Source: Clostridia bacterium (lineage in GTDB: Bacteria > Bacillota > Clostridia > Christensenellales > Aristaeellaceae). From it: a DNA stretch of 64,000 nt. The notes below the pieces were generated by a model. The model saw only the letters and a list, made by a program, of their open reading frames with translations. It made no database searches and was not told the origin of the DNA. The stretch spans positions 1 through 64,000 of the forward strand of contig JAFUTW010000010.1 in assembly GCA_017484085.1 (NCBI GenBank). The letters are read 5' to 3'. The first letter of the stretch is position 1. Every line of letters starts with the position of its first letter. The translations under genes were made by a program, and so were the position numbers. Of this stretch, positions 1-9,211 are shown piece by piece.

Positions 1-16
1 AAGGAGGAAAACCACT

Positions 17-901
17 ATGAAAATCGCATTTATCGGACTCGGCATCATGGGCAAGCCCATGGCGAAGAACCTGCTGAAGGCCGGCCATGAACTCCGCGTT
101 TACGACCGCAACACCGCCACCCTGGAAGAGATGAAGGCCGCCGGCGCCACCGTCTGCGGGAGCTCCTGTGAGACGGTCGAGGGCGTGGATCTCGTGCTCA
201 CCATGCTGCCCAACAGCCCGCACGTCAAGTCTGTCATGCTGGAGGATGACAAGCTGGCCGACAAGATGCCCAAGACGGCCGCCTTTATCGATATGTCTTC
301 CATCAACCCCGTCGCTTCCCGCGAGATCGCGGCCGAGCTGGAAAAGCGCGGCATCCAGATGCTGGACGCGCCCGTCTCCGGCGGCCAGCCCAAGGCGATC
401 GACGGCACCCTGTCCTTCATGGTCGGCGGCAAGCAGGAGCTCTTTGACAAGTTCAAGCCCGTCCTGGAGGCTATGGGCTCTTCCGTCGTGCTCTGCGGCG
501 AAGTCGGCGCGGGCAACGTGACCAAGCTGTGCAACCAGACCATCGTGGCTGTGAACATCGCGGCGCTGGCCGAGGCCATGCAGATGGGCCAGATGTGCGG
601 CGTCGAACCCCAGAAGATCTTTGAGGCCATCCGCGGCGGCCTGGCCGGCTCCACGGTCATGAACGCGAAGGCGCCCATGATGATGGACCAGAACTTCCAG
701 CCCGGCTTCCGCATCGACCTGCACATCAAGGACCTGAACAACGTCGTGGACGCCGCCAAGGCTGTTGACGCGCCCATCCCGCTGACCCAGGCTGTCCTTG
801 AGATGATGAAGATCCTGCACCATGACGGCGACGGCTCCTGCGATCACAGCGCGCTGCTCAAGTACTATCAGAAGCTGACCGGCGAAGTGCTGCATCACTG
901 A
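17..901 (+). CDS. garR: 2-hydroxy-3-oxopropionate (tartronate semialdehyde) reductase-like dehydrogenase
   Basis: A 294-residue beta-hydroxyacid dehydrogenase. The N-terminal Rossmann motif GLGIMG lies at residues 7-12, the substrate-binding DAPVSGG at about 117-123, and the family catalytic lysine is K170 in GAGNVTKLCNQ. The family reduces tartronate semialdehyde to glycerate or oxidises 3-hydroxyisobutyrate. The following glucarate and galactarate dehydratase genes favour tartronate semialdehyde reductase, the last step after aldol cleavage of 5-keto-4-deoxyglucarate. The ribosome site AAGGAGG occupies the first bases of the window, so the operon probably begins upstream. No aldolase (garL-like) gene is visible here; it may lie outside the window. 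The exact substrate is inferred from context. Confidence 0.85.
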   Translation: MKIAFIGLGIMGKPMAKNLLKAGHELRVYDRNTATLEEMKAAGATVCGSSCETVEGVDLVLTMLPNSPHVKSVMLEDDKLADKMPKTAAFIDMSSINPVASREIAAELEKRGIQMLDAPVSGGQPKAIDGTLSFMVGGKQELFDKFKPVLEAMGSSVVLCGEVGAGNVTKLCNQTIVAVNIAALAEAMQMGQMCGVEPQKIFEAIRGGLAGSTVMNAKAPMMMDQNFQPGFRIDLHIKDLNNVVDAAKAVDAPIPLTQAVLEMMKILHHDGDGSCDHSALLKYYQKLTGEVLHH

Positions 902-1027
902 TTGGCGTATAAAGGCACATGAGATCTTGACCTTTGCGCAATGAAGGGCGGCGGAGGGGCGGCGGCGCGCTGCGCCGGCTGCATCCGCCGCACTTCACGG
1001 TGAAAAATGAGACAGGAGGAAACGCCA

Positions 1028-2356
1028 ATGATCCCGAAGGTAGTCAAAATGGACGTGTACCCCGTTGCGGGCCACGACAGCATGGAACTGAACCTTTCCG
1101 GTGCGCACGCGCCTTACTTTACACGCAATGTGGTGGTGCTGGAGGACAGCACCGGAAACCTGGGCGTGGGTGAGGTGCCCGGCGGCCAGAAGATCACGAA
1201 AGCCCTGGAGGACGTTAAGGACCTCGTTCTGGGCACGTCGATCGCCGATTACAAGGGCACGCTGAACCGCGTGCGCGAGTGGCTTTCCAGCAACATCAAG
1301 GACGACGTCCGCGGCCTGCAGACCTTTGACCTGCGCACAGGCGTGCACGTCGTGACGGCGATCGAAGCGCCGCTGCTCGACCTGCTGGGCAAGTACCTGG
1401 AAGTGCCCGCTGCGGCCCTGATGGGCGACGGCGTACAGCGCGAGCGCGTCCGCTTCCTCAGCTATCTGTTCTACATCGGCGACCGCAAGAAGACCGACCT
1501 GCCGTACATGGGCGAGGAAGACAGCGACTGCGCCTGGTACCGCCTGCGCAACGAGGAAGCGCTGACGCCCGACGCTATCGTGGAGCTCGCGAAGGCGACC
1601 GTCGAGAAGTACGGCTTTGAAGACTTCAAGCTCAAGGGCGGCGTCCTGGCGCCCCGCGAGGAGGTCAAGGCGGTCACCGCCATCAAGAAGGCCTTCCCGA
1701 ATGCCCGCGTGGACCTCGACCCCAACGGCTGCTGGAGCCTGAAGGAAGCGCTGGAAGTCGCCCCGGACCTGAAGAAGGTCCTGGCGTACATGGAAGATCC
1801 CTGCGGCGCGGAGGACGGCTTCTCCGGACGCGAGGTCATGGCCGAGTTCCGCAAGGCCACGATGATGCCCACCGCCACCAACATGATCAACACCGACTGG
1901 CGGCAGATGTGCCACACCATCGCCCTGCAGAGCGTCGACATCCCGCTTGCCGATCCGCATTTCTGGACGATGAACGGCTCCGTGCGCGTAGGCCAGCTGT
2001 GCAATGACTTCGGCCTCATGTGGGGCTGCCACAGCAACAACCACTTCGACATCTCTCTGGCGATGGTGGTGCAGTGCGCCGCGGCTATCCCGGGCAAGAT
2101 GAACGGCATCGATACCCACTGGATCTGGCAGGAAGGCCGCGAGCGGCTGACGGTGGAGCCCCTGCAGATCGTGGACGGCTGCATCGACCTGCCCAAGAAG
2201 CCCGGCCTCGGCATCGACGTGGATCTGGAACAGGTGAAGAAGGCAAACAAGATTTATCTGGAGAACTGCCTGGGCGCCCGCGACGACGCCAAGGGCATGC
2301 AGTACCTGATCCCGGGCTGGAAGTTCGACAACAAGAAACCCTGCCTGGTGCGGTAA
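1028..2356 (+). CDS. gudD: Glucarate dehydratase (enolase superfamily)
   Basis: A 442-residue protein, normal length for GudD. It dehydrates D-glucarate (often also L-idarate) to 5-keto-4-deoxyglucarate. The enolase-superfamily active site is recognisable: KLK at 201-203 (general base lysine), D231 in LDPNG, E256 in MEDP, N285 in ATNMI and the histidine H311 in DPHFW. The ATG at 1028 was chosen because AGGAGG at about 1014-1019 precedes it at good spacing; an in-frame ATG at 1007 would lack a site. It sits between the reductase and galactarate dehydratase genes and is followed at once by an intrinsic terminator. Confidence 0.92.
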   Translation: MIPKVVKMDVYPVAGHDSMELNLSGAHAPYFTRNVVVLEDSTGNLGVGEVPGGQKITKALEDVKDLVLGTSIADYKGTLNRVREWLSSNIKDDVRGLQTFDLRTGVHVVTAIEAPLLDLLGKYLEVPAAALMGDGVQRERVRFLSYLFYIGDRKKTDLPYMGEEDSDCAWYRLRNEEALTPDAIVELAKATVEKYGFEDFKLKGGVLAPREEVKAVTAIKKAFPNARVDLDPNGCWSLKEALEVAPDLKKVLAYMEDPCGAEDGFSGREVMAEFRKATMMPTATNMINTDWRQMCHTIALQSVDIPLADPHFWTMNGSVRVGQLCNDFGLMWGCHSNNHFDISLAMVVQCAAAIPGKMNGIDTHWIWQEGRERLTVEPLQIVDGCIDLPKKPGLGIDVDLEQVKKANKIYLENCLGARDDAKGMQYLIPGWKFDNKKPCLVR

Positions 2357-2364
2357 AGGGATCG

Positions 2365-2392
2365 CCGGCCGGCTTATACCGGCCGGTTTTTT
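2365..2392 (+). terminator. Intergenic terminator/attenuator between gudD and garD
   Basis: CCGGCCGG (2365-2372), loop CTTATA, CCGGCCGG (2379-2386), then six T. It ends only 14 bases before the garD start codon and abuts that gene's ribosome binding site, leaving no room for a promoter downstream of it. garD must depend on read-through. Confidence 0.8.
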
Positions 2393-2406
2393 GAAAGGAG
2401 AAGCCA

Positions 2407-3918
2407 ATGCGAACGGTCGTACAGATCAAACCGGAAGACAACGTGGCTATCGCCGTGCGCGCCCTTGAAAAGGGGACGGAAGTCCTGCCCGGCGTGGTGA
2501 CGGGAAGCGAGATCCCGCAGGCGCACAAGATCGCTCTTGTGGACATCCCCAAGGACGGGCCGATCATCCGTTACGGTGTCGTGCTGGGTTACGCCATCGA
2601 CCCCATCGCCAAGGGGCAGTGGATCAACGAGCACATGCTGCGCCTGCCCGTGCCGCCTTCCCTGGACGACATGGCATGGGGCACCAACATCCGTACGGAT
2701 CTGCCGGAGCCGCCTGTCAAAACCTGGTGGGGCTACCGCAATCCGGAGGGCGGATACGCCGGGACGCGCAACATGCTGGGGATCCAGACCACCGTGCAGT
2801 GCGTCGAGGGCACGCTGAACGTGGCGCTGGAGCGCATCCGCAGGGAGCTGCTGCCCAAGTATCCCAATGTGGATGACGTCGTCGCCATCAATCACGCATA
2901 CGGCTGCGGCGTCGCCATCAACGCGCCGGAGGCGAAGGTGCCGATCCGCGCGCTGCGCAACATCTGTCACCATCCCAACTTCGGCGGACAGCTGATGGTC
3001 GTCTCTCTCGGCTGCGAGAAGCTGACGGCGGACATGCTGGTGGGGCCGGAGAACAACACGCCGGAAAACGTCGTCGTGCTGCAGGAGTGCCACGGCTTTG
3101 AAGGGTGCATGCAGGCGATCCTCACGATGGCGGAGAAAAAGCTCCGCATCCTGAACGAGCGCAGGCGCGAAGAGCTGCCGCTCTCCGAGCTGCTGATCGG
3201 TATGCAGTGCGGCGGCAGCGACGCTTTCTCGGGCGTTTCCGCCAACCCTTCCGCGGGTTACGCCGCGGATATGCTGGTGAAGGGCGGGGCCACCGTGCTC
3301 TTCAGCGAGGTGACGGAAGTCCGCGACGGCGTTCACTTCATCGCCGAGCGGTGTGTCAGCGCCGAAGTGCGCGACAAGCTGGCTGCGGAAATGCGCTGGT
3401 ACGACAACTACCTGCTGGAAGGCAACGTGGACCGCAGCGCCAACCCGACGCCCGGCAACAAGAAGGGCGGCCTCTCCAACATCGTGGAGAAGGCGATGGG
3501 CAGCATCGCCAAATCCGGCACCTCGCCGATCGTGGAGGTGCTTTCACCCGCGGAGCGGCCTACAAAGCACGGTGAGATCTTCGCCGCCACGCCGGCCAGC
3601 GATATCGTCTGCGGCCCCTGCCAGATGGCCAGCGGCATCGGCCTGCAGGTCTTCATGACGGGACGCGGCACGCCGTACAACCTGGCGGCCGTTCCGGTGA
3701 TCAAGGTCTGTTCCCGCAACGAGCTCAAGCAGCAGTGGCCGGACATCATCGACATCAGCGCCGGCGACGTGGCGACGGGCGAAAAGACGATTGACGAGGT
3801 GGGAACGGAGATCTTCAACAAGATCATCGCCTGCGCCAGCGGCAAGGATCAGCCGTTTGCCGAGAAGTACCGCATGCACAATTACCTGTGCATCTTCAAC
3901 CCGGCGCCCATCACCTGA
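2407..3918 (+). CDS. garD: Galactarate dehydratase (UxaA/GarD family)
   Basis: A 503-residue protein of the altronate/galactarate dehydratase family, close to the roughly 520 residues of E. coli GarD. Galactarate is dehydrated to 5-keto-4-deoxyglucarate, feeding the same pathway as gudD. The first 90 or so residues look like the SAF (antifreeze-like) domain that precedes the catalytic part; the conserved NHAYGCGVAINAPEA segment lies near residues 160-175, and cysteine-rich motifs (MQCGGSDAFSG, VCGPCQMASG) follow. The family needs a divalent metal, probably iron. AAGGAG precedes the ATG. UxaA (altronate dehydratase) is the alternative, but the full length and the gudD neighbour favour galactarate. 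Confidence 0.85.
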   Translation: MRTVVQIKPEDNVAIAVRALEKGTEVLPGVVTGSEIPQAHKIALVDIPKDGPIIRYGVVLGYAIDPIAKGQWINEHMLRLPVPPSLDDMAWGTNIRTDLPEPPVKTWWGYRNPEGGYAGTRNMLGIQTTVQCVEGTLNVALERIRRELLPKYPNVDDVVAINHAYGCGVAINAPEAKVPIRALRNICHHPNFGGQLMVVSLGCEKLTADMLVGPENNTPENVVVLQECHGFEGCMQAILTMAEKKLRILNERRREELPLSELLIGMQCGGSDAFSGVSANPSAGYAADMLVKGGATVLFSEVTEVRDGVHFIAERCVSAEVRDKLAAEMRWYDNYLLEGNVDRSANPTPGNKKGGLSNIVEKAMGSIAKSGTSPIVEVLSPAERPTKHGEIFAATPASDIVCGPCQMASGIGLQVFMTGRGTPYNLAAVPVIKVCSRNELKQQWPDIIDISAGDVATGEKTIDEVGTEIFNKIIACASGKDQPFAEKYRMHNYLCIFNPAPIT

Positions 3919-3930
3919 AAAAGGGATTCA

Positions 3931-3959
3931 TTGACAAACGGCTTTTTTCATGCTACCAT
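3931..3959 (+). promoter_or_regulatory. Promoter of the larC leader
   Basis: TTGACA at 3931-3936, a 17-base spacer and TACCAT at 3954-3959. Predicted transcription starts near 3966, giving a leader of about 150 bases before larC. Confidence 0.65.
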
Positions 3960-3965
3960 CGCGTT

Positions 3966-4086
3966 GCCTGCCGGGACAGGCGCCGGTTTGCCGCAGCAAG
4001 CCGTTTGGACGGGCCCTGAAGGAGCCCGGATGGAACCAGAAGGTACCAGCGGCCGTCTGAGGATGGCCTTGGTGCCTTTTCTCTTT
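3966..4086 (+). promoter_or_regulatory. Structured larC leader ending in an intrinsic terminator (attenuator; riboswitch candidate)
   Basis: Successive hairpins are visible: GCCTG/CAGGC (3966-3970 with 3977-3981), CGGTTTGC/GCAAGCCG (3984-3991 with 3996-4003), CGGGC/GCCCG (4010-4014 with 4024-4028), then a long one with AAGGTACCA (4040-4048) against TGGTGCCTT (4070-4078) enclosing GGCCGTC/GATGGCC, followed by TTCTCTTT. The last has the form of a terminator placed 30 bases before the larC ribosome site. GGAACC at 4033-4038 could compete for pairing with the terminator arm. I do not recognise the class; it does not match my memory of T-box, cobalamin, TPP or NiCo consensus. Confidence 0.5.
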
Positions 4087-4116
4087 CCCCGAAAAGGAAG
4101 AGAACGGAGGAAGACC

Positions 4117-5374
<1,258 letters not shown>

Positions 5375-5394
<20 letters not shown>

Positions 5395-6412
5395 GAGGGA
5401 GCTGAGCCGCTGCCTGCGGGAGCACCGGGCGAGGTATCCGCTACAGCAGGCGCAGGACGAGGTGAAACTTGTCTTTCAGGCCATGCTGGGCCCGGGGCAT
5501 CTGCTCGCCGCGCCGGAGATCACGGAGAATCGGATCCGTCTGGAGACGGCGGACCTTGAGCCAGACCCTGAGGAGCCGCTGACGGAGCCGCTGGGGGAGG
5601 ACTATTGCCGGCTGAACCTGCGCAGGGCGATGGCCGAGGGCCTGACCTGCCGGATGATCGCCGGAATGATGGCCGAGTGCGCGCCGCCCCGGTTTACGCG
5701 GAAAGACGCGGCCGCCGTCTGCGGGCATTTGGGGATCGGCAAAGAGGAAGAACTGAAGCGGCTGACGGATGAGAGCTTCCTGCCTTCCCACTCACAGGCC
5801 TACCGGGCGGCATACCGGCCGGCATACCGCGTGCTGCCTATGGACTGGGTCCCTGTTATGGATGCGGTTCTGGCAATCGCGGCGGCCCTGCGCGGCGGGG
5901 AACGCGTGCTGGTGACGCTGGACGGCCCCTGCGCCGGCGGCAAGACGACGCTGGCCGGCCGGCTTGCGCGGGTCTTCGGGGCGGCTGTGGTGCATACGGA
6001 TGATTTTGTCATCCCCCACGCGCAGAAGACCCCGGAGCGCCTGGCCGTCCCCGGCGGGAACTGCGATGCGGAACGCCTCGTGGCCGAGGTGGCTGCGCCC
6101 TGGAAGCGAGGCGGGGCGGTTTTGTACCGGAAGTATGACTGCGCGGCGGACTGCCTTCTGCCCGCGCAGGAGATGCCGGAGTGCGGTGCCCTTATTTTGG
6201 AGGGCTGCTACTGCAACCTGCCGCGGCTCTCCGCCCTGGCGGATGTGCGGCTGTTTCTGGCAACGCCGTGGCCGGTGAGGGAAGCGCGGCTGCGCAGCCG
6301 CGAGAGCGCGCAGTCGCTGGAACGGTTTTACAGACTGTGGATACCGCTGGAGGACGCCTATTTTGAAGCGTACGGCCTGCCGGACGAGGGATGCATCCTC
6401 CTTCGGGGATGA
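5375..6412 (+). CDS. P-loop uridine-kinase-like protein with unidentified N-terminal domain
   Basis: A 345-residue protein starting inside the 3' end of larC (20-base overlap), so translation is probably coupled. The C-terminal half has a Walker A motif GPCAGGKT at 184-191 and a following VVHTDDF (205-211), as in uridine kinase/phosphoribulokinase-like enzymes that bind a nucleoside or sugar near the aspartates. Residues 1-155 are a separate helical region I do not recognise, ending in an odd YRAAYRPAYR stretch. Function is not known. Because LarC consumes CTP, a role in nucleotide or cofactor phosphorylation linked to the pincer nucleotide is conceivable, but that is inference only. Confidence 0.7.
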
Positions 6413-6474
6413 GGCGGCCGCTGCCTGACCGGCGCGAAACGGCATGATGGTTTGACCGCTGGACAGAAGAAAAC

Positions 6475-6522
6475 ACCCGGCCGTGATGCTCCCTGTGGGG
6501 GAACGCCGCGGCCGGGTCCGTC
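6475..6522. terminator. Bidirectional terminator between convergent genes
   Basis: ACCCGGCCG (6475-6483) pairs with CGGCCGGGT (6509-6517); T-rich CCGTCTTTT follows on the plus strand and an A-run precedes it, giving T on the minus strand. It separates the kinase-like gene from the convergent flavoprotein gene. Confidence 0.75.
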
Positions 6523-6532
6523 TTTTATGCGG

Positions 6533-7756
6533 TTACGCGTCTTTTTCCATGTAGCGCATCATGCTGTTCGCGGCGGTCTTCGCGTCGTTGGCGGCGTGCA
6601 CCACGGTGAGAGAACCGTGCACGACGTCGCCGGCGGCGAAGACGCCCTCGCGCGTGGTCATGCAGTTCTCATCGATGATGATGAGCCCGCGCGGACCGGC
6701 TTCCAGCCCGTGCGTGGTGTTGACCAGCTTGTCCTTGGGGTGCTGGTTGATGGCGATGATGGTGGTATCGGCGGGGACGAATTCCTCTTCTCCCTCGACG
6801 CCGATGGGCCGCCCGTCCTCGTTGAGCACGGAATTTTTGAAGACCGGGCCCTGGGCGGTGATGCGCTGGATGGACTTGCCGAAGATGAACTCCGCGCCGT
6901 CCAGCTTCGCGTATTCCATTTCGTGCGGGCTGGCGGGGGATTTGCTGCCGCGCTGGAAGAGCATGACCCGCTGCGCGCCGTGGCGGAAGGCTGTCCGCGC
7001 CACGTCCATGGCCACGTTGCCCATGCCGATGATGGCGACGGTGTGCCCGATGACGTAGCTGGCCGGCCGGGCCAGGTAGCTGATGCCGAAGTGGACGTTG
7101 GCCAGCGTCTCGCCCTCGATGCCCAGGGTGGAGGGGCGCCACACGCCGCTGCCGATAAAGACCGATTTGTAACCGTCGCGGAAGAGGTTGTCGATCATGA
7201 GGTCGCCGCCCATGACGACGTGGGGGCGGATCTTGACGCCCAGCTCCAGCAGGCGCGCTTTGTAGCGGTCCAGGATGGTTTTGGGCAGGCGGAAATCGGG
7301 GATGCCGTACTGCAGCATGCCGCCGATACGGTCCTTTTCTTCGAAGATCGTAACGCCGTACCCGTTCCATGCGAGGATGAAGGCGACCGTCATGCCGGCG
7401 GGGCCGCTGCCGATGACGGCGACGTTTTTGCCGTTATAGGGTTTGGCGCCTTCGGTTGTCATGCGGTCGAGGTACGCATCCGAGATGAACTTTTCGATCT
7501 CATAAAAATGCACCGGCTGATCCTTGCGCCCCAGGACGCAGTGGCCCGCGCACTGGGCCATATGATCGCAGACCATGGAGCAGACGAGGGACATGGGGTT
7601 GTTTTCAAACAGCATCTTGCCCGCTTCCATCAGCTTATTCTCTTTGAAGAGAGCAATGACCTGCGAAATGGGCGTGTGTGCGGGACAGCCTTCCCGGCAC
7701 AGCGGTTTTTTGCATTGCAGACAGTGGTTCGCTTCTGTGACGATACGAATGGCCAA
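6533..7756 (-). CDS. NAD(P)-dependent FAD/Fe-S oxidoreductase, GltD/NfnB-like
   Basis: A 407-residue protein of the glutamate synthase small-subunit family. An N-terminal Fe-S domain has cysteines at 12, 15, 20 and 24 (CLQCKKPLC then EGCP) and a second group at 59, 63, 69 and 73. The FAD motif VIGSGPAG is at 114-121, a second dinucleotide motif (IGMGNVAMD) lies near 245, and GVFAAGDVV marks the C-terminal FAD-binding segment. Such subunits pass electrons from NAD(P)H to a partner (glutamate synthase large subunit, NfnA, or dihydropyrimidine dehydrogenase type partners), but no partner gene is adjacent. The start is TTG at 7756 behind AGGAGG. Substrate unknown. Confidence 0.8.
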   Translation of the reverse strand: MAIRIVTEANHCLQCKKPLCREGCPAHTPISQVIALFKENKLMEAGKMLFENNPMSLVCSMVCDHMAQCAGHCVLGRKDQPVHFYEIEKFISDAYLDRMTTEGAKPYNGKNVAVIGSGPAGMTVAFILAWNGYGVTIFEEKDRIGGMLQYGIPDFRLPKTILDRYKARLLELGVKIRPHVVMGGDLMIDNLFRDGYKSVFIGSGVWRPSTLGIEGETLANVHFGISYLARPASYVIGHTVAIIGMGNVAMDVARTAFRHGAQRVMLFQRGSKSPASPHEMEYAKLDGAEFIFGKSIQRITAQGPVFKNSVLNEDGRPIGVEGEEEFVPADTTIIAINQHPKDKLVNTTHGLEAGPRGLIIIDENCMTTREGVFAAGDVVHGSLTVVHAANDAKTAANSMMRYMEKDA

Positions 7757-7840
7757 TTCAAATACCTCCTGCCTCAGTCCTTATCCTGTGCACGGCGGCG
7801 GCAGGCCTTCCTGCAGCGCGCGGTGTCTTTATACGAACTA

Positions 7841-7869
7841 AATGTAGCATTTTTTATCGGCACCGTCAA
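7841..7869 (-). promoter_or_regulatory. Promoter of the GltD-like gene
   Basis: On the minus strand TTGACG (7869-7864), 17-base spacer, TACATT (7846-7841). It lies about 85 bases upstream of the TTG start. Confidence 0.6.
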
Positions 7870-7907
7870 CGTGTACATTTAATTTTGACAGCCTGTGCGC
7901 TGCGGGA

Positions 7908-7936
7908 TTGAAAAAAGGCCGGCTTTGGCTTATAAT
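7908..7936 (+). promoter_or_regulatory. Promoter of the membrane methyltransferase-like gene
   Basis: TTGAAA (7908-7913), exact 17-base spacer, TATAAT (7931-7936); a near-consensus sigma-A promoter. Confidence 0.75.
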
Positions 7937-7993
7937 CTTCCCCGCAGCCGCGGTCTGAACAGTGCAGTATCGGCGGTTTTATTTCAGACAGGG

Positions 7994-8009
7994 GTTAGTT
8001 TAAGCTAAC
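7994..8009. promoter_or_regulatory. Operator-like palindrome GTTAG-N6-CTAAC
   Basis: GTTAG TTTAAG CTAAC lies between the promoter and the ribosome site of the gene at 8027. The same half-sites with the same spacing occur at 12756-12771 upstream of the ABC exporter operon, which supports shared control by one dimeric repressor (MarR- or TetR-sized site). Confidence 0.5.
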
Positions 8010-8026
8010 AACATAAAGGGGGAGAG

Positions 8027-8518
8027 ATGATGAAGAATAACGGACACCTTCCGGTCTATGGCCCGGGGCCTGTATATGTGGGCGTGATCGCCGGGCTGAC
8101 ACTTGTCGCCGTCTGCCTGCGCGATGCGCCGCTTTTTGCCTCCGGCCGGCTGCACAGCGCGGTTCTGACCGTCATCGGAGTGATAGCTGTCCTTGCCGGC
8201 ATCGCGCTTTGGATCTATGCCGTGCCGGTATCGAAGATCGACGACGGGATCTTGAACAACCGCCTTGTGACGACGGGCGCCTATGCGCTGGTGCGCAACC
8301 CGATCTATTCCGCGGCCATGATCCTCTGCACGGGGGTCGTCCTGATCCTCGGCAATGCGTGGTTTTTTATCCTGCCGGTCTTTTTCTGGATCTTTATGAC
8401 GGTGCTGATGAGGCAGACCGAAGAGAAATGGCTGCGAAGCCTGTACGGAAGCGAATATGAGGATTACTGCAGGCGGGTGAACCGCTGCTGGCCGTGGATA
8501 CCGAAGAAGAGGAGCTGA
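8027..8518 (+). CDS. Isoprenylcysteine carboxyl methyltransferase-family membrane protein
   Basis: A 163-residue integral membrane protein with about four hydrophobic segments. The C-terminal half has the family signature: TTGAYALVRNPIYSA (about 85-100), a hydrophobic hairpin, then EEKWLRSLYGSEYEDYCRRV near the end, which resembles the SAM-binding region of ICMT/PEMT-like methyltransferases. In bacteria the substrates are mostly unknown. ATG 8027 follows GGGGGAGA. It is followed after 5 bases by another membrane-protein gene. A homologue-like protein of the same broad family occurs at 20990-21661. Confidence 0.75.
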   Translation: MMKNNGHLPVYGPGPVYVGVIAGLTLVAVCLRDAPLFASGRLHSAVLTVIGVIAVLAGIALWIYAVPVSKIDDGILNNRLVTTGAYALVRNPIYSAAMILCTGVVLILGNAWFFILPVFFWIFMTVLMRQTEEKWLRSLYGSEYEDYCRRVNRCWPWIPKKRS

Positions 8519-8523
8519 AGAAG

Positions 8524-9204
8524 ATGAAACGGATGACTTCAAGACAAAAGATTCTGCTTGCCTGCTTTGGCATGCTGCTGGCCATGGCCGGCGATTACCT
8601 GCTGGGGTACGGGACCTTCAGCTTTACGTCGGAACCCGGCGCGTATCTGGGGATCAGCGCAAACATCGCGCCCGACTGGCGCTACGCGCTCTCTTCCGTC
8701 CTGGGTTTTGTGTGCGCGGCCTTCTTTGCCGCGGGGGCCGTGGAACTTTTGCGGGTGATGGAAAAAAAGTACAGCCTCGGAAACCTTCGGCTGTACCGTC
8801 TTTTTAAGATCGCCAACTGGGGCGGGATCCTGTATTTCGCGTTCATCCACATCGGCATCTGCATGCTGCCGGTCGTCTTCAACGCGGGGATGGATGTTAC
8901 GGGTGATGTGCGCGCATCGATGGACATGATGTTCCGGGTGCTCCGCAGCATTGCCGTCCCCATGGCGGCGGGCTTTATCATCTGCGACGGGTTCGTTGCG
9001 GCCGCCTGGATCGGCATGATCTTGCGGGGCGCGCTTCCCGTGCCGAAGGCGGCGCTGATCTGCAACCCGCTGTGCATCGCCCTGCTGGGCCAGCTGATGA
9101 ATTTCATTGCGGAAGGCCTGGACTCGGGCTTTGAATCCTTCGGATGGCTGCTGCTCTACTGGGTTTCGGCGATGAGGCTGGTGGGGAAGGAGGAACGCGT
9201 GTGA
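8524..9204 (+). CDS. Multi-pass membrane protein of unknown function
   Basis: A 226-residue protein with about six hydrophobic segments. No catalytic motif is recognised; the overall pattern resembles small uncharacterised Bacillota membrane proteins of the DUF6796 type, but that is a weak recollection. ATG 8524 was preferred over a GTG at 8494 because GAGGAG sits ten bases upstream and the gene then begins just after the previous stop. It converges on the ABC exporter gene with only 7 bases between stop codons and no terminator. Confidence 0.65.
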   Translation: MKRMTSRQKILLACFGMLLAMAGDYLLGYGTFSFTSEPGAYLGISANIAPDWRYALSSVLGFVCAAFFAAGAVELLRVMEKKYSLGNLRLYRLFKIANWGGILYFAFIHIGICMLPVVFNAGMDVTGDVRASMDMMFRVLRSIAVPMAAGFIICDGFVAAAWIGMILRGALPVPKAALICNPLCIALLGQLMNFIAEGLDSGFESFGWLLLYWVSAMRLVGKEERV

Positions 9205-9211
9205 CGGCGGC

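Noticed and set aside
995..2407. Long open frame on the minus strand opposite gudD
   Set aside because: It lies opposite a gene with complete enolase-superfamily motifs, has no ribosome site and reads as a low-complexity His/Arg/Ala-rich shadow typical of GC-rich DNA.
4031..4050. T-box-like TGGAACC in the larC leader
   Set aside because: The full T-box sequence and a specifier-loop stem are missing and the leader is too short; NiCo and cobalamin riboswitch consensus elements as I recall them also do not fit.
6452..7882. Plus-strand open frame opposite the GltD-like gene
   Set aside because: Runs through the convergent terminator and both promoters; the minus-strand product has diagnostic Fe-S and FAD motifs.
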